From a virus, in IMG/VR virus record IMGVR_UViG_3300038723_000057, positions 1 through 21,897 of that record: 21,897 bases of DNA; one strand, given 5' to 3'. Position numbers and translations under genes: made by a program. Under the pieces are notes generated by a model. That model was not told the origin of the DNA, did not search any database, and saw only the letters and a program-made list of their open reading frames with translations. This document shows positions 17,204 through 21,897 of the stretch, in pieces; the stretch's first letter is position 1, and each line of letters begins with the position of its first letter.

Positions 17204-18250
17204 TTACCTTTGGAAGTAGATGCCGATGCCAAACGCACCAAGGTTGGCTGTAGTTGAGATAGTGTCAGAAGTGTTAATGTCTGTAACCTGCATCTCAGCA
17301 ATAGCGTTGACACCACCGTTAGAGAATCCGTAGTTGCCCCATACAGCTGATGTGAAGGAAAGGTTTGCTGGGTCTGTGCCGACACCGTTAGTACGCCCGA
17401 CCATCACGCACACCCTGTCACCAGAAGTGACAGTTAGGGGGGAAGTGAGATCAAACTTCTGGTTCAAGGAGAAGATGTCAGACAAAGTAACAATCGATGA
17501 CTTCTGGATTGACTGCACTACGTTTGATCCGTTGAGAATCATAGCGTAGCCTCGGTATTGCGCACTGGCCACATTGGGGTCAATGGTGCCCACTAGAGAG
17601 GTAATGGTGATGTCTTCTCGTGCGATAAAGATATTGCCCCGGTGAGCGTTGCCCGCGCTGTTGTTACCACCGGTAGGACCGGGGGAGTAGATAGCGCCCC
17701 CACCGCCTAATTCGGCGAGAGTCTGCGCGGTGACGAACTTAGGGTTGCTGCTATCACTGGTGTCTTTAACGGGAACAAGGTCATCGCTAGCAGGAGTAAC
17801 AGTGGCTTCACTGCCGCTGAATAAACCGTCATCTCCTTGCGGACCAGTGGGACCAGTAGGGCCAGTGGGACCGATGAGAGAGGTAGGACCAGTACCTGTC
17901 CAAGTGCCAGCTGCCTTTGGCCCCCAGATAGTGTTGTTAGTTGTGTCTAGGTAGAAGTCCCCATCAATACCATCGCCATCAGCAGGAACTCCTGACCCAT
18001 TGATAATCTTATTGAACAGGGAACTGTTCTTTGTTTGGGCTAGCGTTACTGGTTCTTGGTCTTGCGAAGCGTTAGGAAGGTTCAAGATCCTGTTGCTATT
18101 CATGTCTAGGTCGGCTCCCATAGAGTTAGGAGTCGTTCCATCCCTAGACAGGGTATTCTCCATAGCCGTCTCAATCGCATCAAAGTTCGCGTTGAGAGTA
18201 GTTATGGAGGCAAACTTGGAAAGGATATTTGATAGTGTTAGTTTAGCCAT
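17204..18250 (-). CDS. Tail fibre with collagen-like repeat, 348 aa
   Basis: N-terminal module (about residues 1-70) of a type common in phage fibres: TLNANFDAIETAMENTLSRD, then a stretch with ADLDMNSNRILNLPNA, which probably attaches to the tail. It is followed by GDFYLDTTNNTIWGPKAAGTW (97-117, here shown for the motif around Tyr100-Trp109), a segment that usually precedes collagen repeats. The repeat GPTGPTGPTGPQGDDG is at 127-142 and would form a short triple helix. The C-terminal part (about 200-348) is beta-rich and Ser/Thr/Gly/Asn-rich, probably the trimeric receptor-binding tip. Its ATG overlaps the GH16 gene stop as TAATG, tying its expression to the enzyme. Receptor specificity cannot be read from the sequence. 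Confidence 0.75.
   Translation of the reverse strand: MAKLTLSNILSKFASITTLNANFDAIETAMENTLSRDGTTPNSMGADLDMNSNRILNLPNASQDQEPVTLAQTKNSSLFNKIINGSGVPADGDGIDGDFYLDTTNNTIWGPKAAGTWTGTGPTSLIGPTGPTGPTGPQGDDGLFSGSEATVTPASDDLVPVKDTSDSSNPKFVTAQTLAELGGGGAIYSPGPTGGNNSAGNAHRGNIFIAREDITITSLVGTIDPNVASAQYRGYAMILNGSNVVQSIQKSSIVTLSDIFSLNQKFDLTSPLTVTSGDRVCVMVGRTNGVGTDPANLSFTSAVWGNYGFSNGGVNAIAEMQVTDINTSDTISTTANLGAFGIGIYFQR
17825..17872 (-). repeat. Collagen-like Gly-Pro-Thr coding repeat
   Basis: In-frame nine-base repeats encoding GPT/GPT/GPT/GPQ/GDD inside the tail fibre gene. Each near-identical unit reads like GGACCAGTG on the opposite strand. Such repeats are prone to length change by slippage, which can alter fibre length between related phages. 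Confidence 0.7.
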
Positions 18251-19443
18251 TAAAGCATTGCCCTAGCTTCTACGAAATCTACTTCCATCTCTACTGGAAA
18301 ATCATCAGGATCAATAGCGGGTGTACCGGGATTCCAAGTACCCACTTGGTGGGACAGGATCATGTAGCCGTGGATATCAGAGACATCGGACACTGCTAGA
18401 TCAGCACCGGGAATATACTCATGATCTACAAAGAACCTCAATCTCCCCGGCTCCCACAGCACGCTGTAGATGTGCCAGTCTTCTGTACTGTCTACTGGAG
18501 TGAAGTGGCTTCGTTGGTTCCAGCTTTCTCCTCCAGCACCATAGCCACCCCAATGAGCAGCACTATGTCCTTGCAGTCCGTCCCATTCCCCTAGTATCTC
18601 GATGACGTCTATCTCTTGCGCACCACCTGTGATGTCTGCTACACCGGATACGAAGTCCTCTTGCACAAACAACTGCTGGCCATCCTTATCGGAGGGAACG
18701 GTAACTGTATCTACTTCTAGATCGATCTTACCGAAGGTGATCTTAAGGGATCGGCGGTATTCATCTTTAATGTGAAAGTTGACAGTAGAGCTAGCAGCGC
18801 TTAACTGCTCATTAACATACGCTGTAACATCTACCGTGACTACTTCACCCTGAGCAAACGGAGTAGCAGAATCTCTCCACACTGAAGCCATGTAGACAGG
18901 ATTGTTTGGCTCGTATACAGCAAAGTGCTGACCGCCTGCTCCGAAGTTCTGAGCATCATCTACAGTGAACTTGAGAACTGCTGAAGCCACTGGGTGAGTG
19001 AATCCACTGATATCGTAAGTCACATCAGCCATGTGATGCTTGGCAGGGTTGCCGTAGTCTCCACGGTCTGGCATCATCCAGAATGCAGGCCAACTGTGAG
19101 GCCGCGCTGTGTGCCTGATTCTTGCGGAGAAATAACCGTAGCGCTGTCTAAACCTGCGCCATGTGGAGATCTCAGAAGACACATAATCCCCAGTCTTTCC
19201 TAGGGAACTTGACCCCGGTTGATTGCGTGCTTCGATTTTCAACACGCTATTGTCGATTGAAATAGTAGAAGGATCATTGACACCATCTACATTAAAATTA
19301 GCTGTATGCTGTCCTACTTTCCATTTGGTATTGTCTAGGACAGGATCATTAAAATCCTCGAAGAAAGTAATAGGCCAATTATGTACCCCGTCTAGGATAT
19401 CTTCTTGCTGTGCATTCAGTATTAATGTAGTGTTGTTGACCAC
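18250..19443 (-). CDS. GH16-family glycoside hydrolase (probable virion depolymerase) with nested domain, 397 aa
   Basis: Family 16 enzymes cut beta-1,3 or beta-1,4 bonds in laminarin, agar, porphyran, carrageenan or related glycans. Residue numbers are from GTG 19443. Early strands show FFEDFNDPVLDNTKW (27-41) and YGYFSARIRHT (102-112), followed by SWPAFWMMPD (117-126). The catalytic motif EIDVIE (277-282) matches the family signature E-x-D-x-x-E with nucleophile, helper Asp and acid/base all present. HWGGYG and WHIYSVLWEPGRLRFFVDHE follow as in the family. Normally only about 15-20 residues separate FWMMPD from EIDVIE; here about 150 do, so a second domain is nested there. GTG 19443 is chosen because GGGGAG lies four bases upstream and it overlaps the previous stop as TAGTG; GTG 19455 is an alternative with no clear ribosome site. 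No signal peptide, so virion-borne action is inferred. Confidence 0.82.
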   Translation of the reverse strand: MVNNTTLILNAQQEDILDGVHNWPITFFEDFNDPVLDNTKWKVGQHTANFNVDGVNDPSTISIDNSVLKIEARNQPGSSSLGKTGDYVSSEISTWRRFRQRYGYFSARIRHTARPHSWPAFWMMPDRGDYGNPAKHHMADVTYDISGFTHPVASAVLKFTVDDAQNFGAGGQHFAVYEPNNPVYMASVWRDSATPFAQGEVVTVDVTAYVNEQLSAASSTVNFHIKDEYRRSLKITFGKIDLEVDTVTVPSDKDGQQLFVQEDFVSGVADITGGAQEIDVIEILGEWDGLQGHSAAHWGGYGAGGESWNQRSHFTPVDSTEDWHIYSVLWEPGRLRFFVDHEYIPGADLAVSDVSDIHGYMILSHQVGTWNPGTPAIDPDDFPVEMEVDFVEARAML

Positions 19444-20174
19444 TAAACTCCCCACTTAGTCGATAAATAGTTGTAGATATTCGCCTTCTCACTCGAGCTA
19501 ACCAGCTTGGAGTAGATAAGAATCTCTCCAATAGCTCCGTCTAAATCCTGACTGCCTGCCCGGTTGGTGAATAGCCGGATAGTCTGGGGAGTAGTCAGTG
19601 TCGCTGTAAACCCCGTATCACTGTCATGGGACGCTTGGCCGTATTCAAGATCGAGATTCCCTCCTGCTCCATCAGCTAATACAGCGTAGATGTCTGGTCC
19701 TGCCACTGCCGAAGCTCCGGGTCCACCGTTAGTTCCAAGCCCGGACTGGTTGAAGCGGAATCGAAATTGTGAAGCGTTGCCTGCGTCTATCTGGAAATCG
19801 TTAACATCGTCCATCGCTAGGAGACTGTCCTGTGCGTTGTTAACGGTGTCAACCACAGCGACGATGAAGATAGAGAAATTAGGGCTCATAACAACCCCAG
19901 TAGTGGACAGCATGTTTGATCCGTTAGCGTCAATAACGTTCAAACTGTTCAAGGTACGTGTACCCGAAGAAGGGCGATCACCACCTGATGCGATTACGTG
20001 GTTGTTGTTACCACTCTTATCATCCCACTGGTTGACTAAATTGCCCGCTGTGTTGATGGTGGAAGCATCTGATGCGTCGTACCAAGCAGCCAAGTTGGAG
20101 ATATTTGAAGGAGAGAAGTCTCCTATCTTCTGGCGCTGGTTCAAAGAGAGCTGTAAAGAAAGACCTAGTGACAT
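19443..20174 (-). CDS. Concanavalin A/LamG-like lectin domain protein, 243 aa
   Basis: A stand-alone jelly-roll lectin-type domain. After a short N-terminus (MSLGLSLQLSLNQRQKI) comes ISNLAAWYDASDASTI (25-40) and QWDDKSGNNNHVIASGGDRP (49-68), the classic opening of this family (LxxWxDASD...W.DKSGNGN). It closes with IGEILIYSKLVSSSEKANIY and NYLSTKWGV, again diagnostic (GEI-x-IY...L-x-x-x-Y-L-x-x-KWG). Such domains bind glycans and are common at the tips of phage fibres and in secreted glycan-degrading enzymes. No catalytic motif or transmembrane segment is visible. Next to the GH16 gene (stop overlaps its GTG), it may supply substrate binding to the enzyme or act as a separate adhesin. Whether it is a virion component is inferred. 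Confidence 0.72.
   Translation of the reverse strand: MSLGLSLQLSLNQRQKIGDFSPSNISNLAAWYDASDASTINTAGNLVNQWDDKSGNNNHVIASGGDRPSSGTRTLNSLNVIDANGSNMLSTTGVVMSPNFSIFIVAVVDTVNNAQDSLLAMDDVNDFQIDAGNASQFRFRFNQSGLGTNGGPGASAVAGPDIYAVLADGAGGNLDLEYGQASHDSDTGFTATLTTPQTIRLFTNRAGSQDLDGAIGEILIYSKLVSSSEKANIYNYLSTKWGV
19448..19453 (-). promoter_or_regulatory. Shine-Dalgarno deciding the GH16 start
   Basis: Minus-strand GGGGAG lies four bases before GTG 19443. The same spacing is used at the ATG at 20482. Because this site lies inside the coding stretch that would follow GTG 19455, it favours the downstream GTG, which also forms a TAGTG overlap with the previous stop. Confidence 0.6.
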
Positions 20175-20176
20175 TG

Positions 20177-20482
20177 TTAAGCGTCGATTACTGCTACTTT
20201 ATCGTTAGGGTTAAGACCAATGTCTCGTGTCTGCCCATCTAGAATAAGGTACCCAGACCCTGCAACAGCTGTCGGAGTTTCTCCATGGTCTACGTAGACA
20301 TTGCCCCCTGTTACGGTAATCTGAGCTACTGTGCCCGGTGAAGCAAAGCTAGCATTAGCAGCAGCCGTAGTAGCTGCGGATGTGCCGGATGAAGTGATGT
20401 TTTCTTGAGCTAGCTTAATCAGGACAGGAGTATCGCCCCCTTGGCGAAGCCTTGTCCCGAAAACGATATTAACTGTAGCCAT
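20177..20482 (-). CDS. Small virion-associated protein of unknown function, 101 aa
   Basis: A compact beta-rich protein. A Thr/Ser/Ala-rich first half (ITSSGTSAATTAAANASFAS) precedes a conserved-looking second half with VAQITVTGGNVYVDHGETPT, then AVAGSGYLILDGQTRDIGL and DKVAVIDA. From memory, GNVYVAxGxxPTAxAxxGxLxxAGxTxxxxxxxGDKVAVID-type domains occur in short proteins near the tail or capsid genes of many phages, without a proven function. The start is decided by AGGAGG four bases before the ATG. It opens the fibre/lectin/GH16 cassette and probably encodes a structural or fibre-attachment component. The reading frame stays open for 63 codons upstream of this ATG but without a normal start codon there. 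Confidence 0.6.
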   Translation of the reverse strand: MATVNIVFGTRLRQGGDTPVLIKLAQENITSSGTSAATTAAANASFASPGTVAQITVTGGNVYVDHGETPTAVAGSGYLILDGQTRDIGLNPNDKVAVIDA

Positions 20483-20609
20483 TGATCCTCCTACTTGTAT
20501 AAAGGCTAGTGTCGCTCGCAGCGCATTAGGTATGTGGTTGGTTAGTTTATTCTCAGATTGAGTATAAGCTGCTGCAAGCGCCTGCTTACAAAAGTCAACA
20601 GCTTGTTGT
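20483..20609 (-). other. Apparent intergenic stretch, 127 bases, with a possible promoter
   Basis: The only stretch above 100 bases without an ATG-initiated gene. On the minus strand TATACT (20566-20561) resembles a sigma-70 -10 box. TTGTAA (20591-20586), 19 bases upstream, and TTGACT (20598-20593), 26 bases upstream, are poorly spaced -35 candidates, so a host-type promoter for the fibre cassette is only weakly supported. An imperfect 12-base palindrome (GCAGGCGCTTGC) lies near 20575-20587, with no U-tract after it, so no terminator is called. The same stretch is open in the frame of the downstream gene. Confidence 0.25.
20487..20492 (-). promoter_or_regulatory. Shine-Dalgarno of the 101-residue protein
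   Basis: Minus-strand AGGAGG, four bases before the ATG at 20482. It marks this ATG as a genuine initiation site even though the frame is open further upstream. Confidence 0.75.
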
Positions 20610-20726
20610 TTAGACGGTGTCGAGAAAGCTATTAAGGCTAGTAATCTCCGTCTGTACCTGTGGCGATAGCGTCAGGATGTCCTGTAGCGCCGTCGCAATA
20701 GCCTGTAGCTTTTGAAGAAAAGTCAT
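20610..20726 (-). CDS. Small helical protein coupled to the terminase, 38 aa
   Basis: ATG at 20726 overlaps the terminase stop as TAATG, the junction type used six times in this window, which supports it as a translated ORF. The peptide reads MTFLQKLQAIATALQDILTL and goes on with SPQVQTEITSLNSFLDTV: an amphipathic, heptad-like helix followed by a second one. No known function and no membrane segment. From codon 34 (TTT followed by C, a shift-prone UUU-C context) a +1 shift would lead into a frame that is open through to the 101-residue gene. It could be a short regulatory or structural peptide, or the start of a longer product. Confidence 0.45.
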   Translation of the reverse strand: MTFLQKLQAIATALQDILTLSPQVQTEITSLNSFLDTV

Positions 20727-21897
20727 TAGATACTTACCCCTCCGAATCTATTGTGGAATGGAAGATCCATCCCTTGTTTCTTTTTCGTATTTAGTTTATT
20801 TCCAGCGTTCCCCGGTGGGACGCACACATCAACACAAGAGGCCAGCGCGTCTTTCACATCATCATGTGCTGGTTCAACCTGTGTCAATTCTTCTTCGAGA
20901 ATCTGGATGTTGCCCCCTTCGTAGTGCCATACCATTTGATTCTCGTACCGCGGCTTGAGGATGGCGTCTATGCGCTCTTGCTTCGTTCCATCATGGCGCG
21001 TTGGCTTATGAACATCAACTGAGAGCATAAGGCCATTAGCTCGGATGTATTGATGCTTGAGCTCATCAACAATAGCCGCCTGAGCTGCGGTAGCTTCAGC
21101 TCGAAGCTTTCGAAATCCCCAAGTGTAGTATGCCTTTTCAATGTACCTATAATACTCTGAGATCGACTTCGTCTTAAATCGCTTGATATCAAGGATATAG
21201 ATGTTGCGCTCATAATCAATTCCTGCTACTACTAGAGCGGTAAAGTCTGCTCGCTTAGATGTGCTATAGGCAAAGTCAATAGAAGCGTAGACGTTAATCT
21301 TCCGGTTTTTTACAAACCACTGGCCACTCCAGCGCTCTAGGTGCTTTTTGTCGTAGTATTGGAAAAGGTCACGACTGATTGCTTCCCCTTCGGCCACATT
21401 TGGGTTATTGTAATACTGCGCGTAGAATTGTCTTTTGTCAAGGTATAGAGCGCGTTTTCGTGCCAGAATGCCACGATCGAATCCAAACCATTTACCATCG
21501 TACCTTTGCTGACGAGGCCAGAGGTATTCACCTGTACCGTCGCCGGTGGACTCAACTTGTCTTTCGAAGACTTCGTAAACAGCCTCCGTATCAGTGACAT
21601 TACCTTCGTTATCATAGATATCTTCCTCTGCATCAATCATATCGAAGTAGAGATCTTCGGGGTGGTACCTAGTGCCTACGACCCATTCCTTGCCGTTAGC
21701 TCCCACGACAGAATTAAGGAGGGAGTATTGACGTCTAACTTTATCGCGTCCTTCTTTAGTATAGGCATTCTCAAACACCACGAGATCATCGTATACAGCG
21801 ATATCACAGTGAAGACCAGTGAGCGAAGTAGTAAGGCCCCCCGTGAATACCGTTGCATCTCGGATGCCTTCACGCTTCCGGATCGTGACTGGGAAAC
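20726..21897 (-). CDS. Terminase large subunit, C-terminal part (5' end outside window)
   Basis: The motor ATPase and nuclease that threads DNA through the portal and cuts it. The frame is open to the edge, so about 389 residues are present and the Walker A region is missing. Near the edge GGLTTSLTGLHCDIAVYDDL shows the Walker B strand with its acidic pair. The coupling motif appears as KEWVVGTRYHPEDLYF. The RNase H-like nuclease domain begins with NVYASIDFAYSTSKRAD, whose Asp (codon near 21277) is a metal ligand; RAEATAAQAA supplies a candidate second acid and AHDDVKDALA near the C-terminus the third. A GTG at 21781 is internal, since the Walker B Asp codons lie upstream in the same frame. 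The downstream neighbour overlaps as TAATG. Unlike in T7, the portal does not follow directly. Confidence 0.88.
   Translation of the reverse strand, partial: FPVTIRKREGIRDATVFTGGLTTSLTGLHCDIAVYDDLVVFENAYTKEGRDKVRRQYSLLNSVVGANGKEWVVGTRYHPEDLYFDMIDAEEDIYDNEGNVTDTEAVYEVFERQVESTGDGTGEYLWPRQQRYDGKWFGFDRGILARKRALYLDKRQFYAQYYNNPNVAEGEAISRDLFQYYDKKHLERWSGQWFVKNRKINVYASIDFAYSTSKRADFTALVVAGIDYERNIYILDIKRFKTKSISEYYRYIEKAYYTWGFRKLRAEATAAQAAIVDELKHQYIRANGLMLSVDVHKPTRHDGTKQERIDAILKPRYENQMVWHYEGGNIQILEEELTQVEPAHDDVKDALASCVDVCVPPGNAGNKLNTKKKQGMDLPFHNRFGGVSI

Noticed and set aside
17825-17872. Tandem repeat as a CRISPR or iteron array
   Set aside because: The repeats are in frame and encode Gly-Pro-Thr collagen triplets; there are no spacers and no inverted structure.
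19443-19455. GTG at 19455 as start of the GH16 gene
   Set aside because: No clear Shine-Dalgarno precedes it, whereas GTG 19443 has GGGGAG at a suitable distance and fits the stop/start overlap pattern. Kept only as an alternative.
19690-20208. Plus-strand ORF of 172 codons opposite the lectin-like gene
   Set aside because: Antisense to a gene with clear family motifs at both ends; composition is not protein-like.
20575-20587. Imperfect palindrome GCAGGCGCTTGC as a terminator stem
   Set aside because: The stem has a mismatch, there is no loop of usual size and no run of T follows on the minus strand.
21676-21873. A separate minus-strand gene upstream of the terminase
   Set aside because: The terminase frame itself is open through this stretch and contains the Walker B motif, so the other frame is a shadow.
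1-21897. tRNA, rRNA, integrase, insertion sequence, CRISPR array
   Set aside because: None seen on reading both strands. Genes leave almost no free space, and the proteins found all belong to a virion and packaging module.

Overview
The window is a stretch of a lytic podovirus (short-tailed dsDNA phage) genome carrying the DNA-packaging, host-recognition and virion-structure genes. All convincing genes lie on the minus strand and are packed end to end, so transcription runs from high to low coordinates. Evidence for a podovirus: a large terminase with Walker B and nuclease motifs, a portal of about 600 residues, an adjacent scaffold and capsid pair, a head-tail adaptor followed by a nozzle (tail tubular B-like) protein, and a row of T7 gp14/15/16-like internal virion (DNA ejection) proteins. 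There is no tape-measure, sheath or baseplate gene, and no integrase, repressor, tRNA, CRISPR array or insertion sequence. The host cannot be named from the sequence. A glycoside hydrolase family 16 protein and a lectin-like protein in the adhesion region suggest a host with a polysaccharide surface, possibly marine, but this is a weak inference.

Layout in transcription order. (1) 21897-20610: 3' part of the large terminase, then a 38-residue ORF coupled to it. (2) 20482-17204: a host-recognition cassette of a small structural protein, a concanavalin/LamG-like protein, a GH16 enzyme with a nested extra domain, and a collagen-repeat tail fibre. (3) 17197-13204: a 59-residue protein, portal, a 93-residue conserved protein, scaffold and major capsid protein. 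(4) 13189-11954: a probable capsid accessory protein, a holin-like membrane protein and a head-fibre-like protein. (5) 11952-7358: head-tail adaptor and a nozzle of 1268 residues that appears to carry an insertion of about 500 residues. (6) 7358-71: three internal virion proteins of 170, 1593 and 664 residues. (7) 69-1: the first 23 codons of a further small membrane-associated protein.

The genes form one assembly line. Terminase docks on the portal and fills a shell built from scaffold and capsid protein. Adaptor and nozzle close the head and form the tail. Fibre, lectin and GH16 proteins would bind and open the cell-surface glycan, and the internal virion proteins would be ejected to form the DNA conduit. 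Six junctions share the four-base-type overlap TAATG and a seventh is TAGTG, pointing to strong translational coupling in one or a few long transcripts. The only apparently non-coding stretch above 100 bases is 20483-20609. The points most worth a second look are the domain nested inside the GH16 fold, the large insertion in the nozzle, an open +1 frame with a UUU-C site downstream of the terminase, and an unusually high CTAG count from which the capsid gene is largely exempt.
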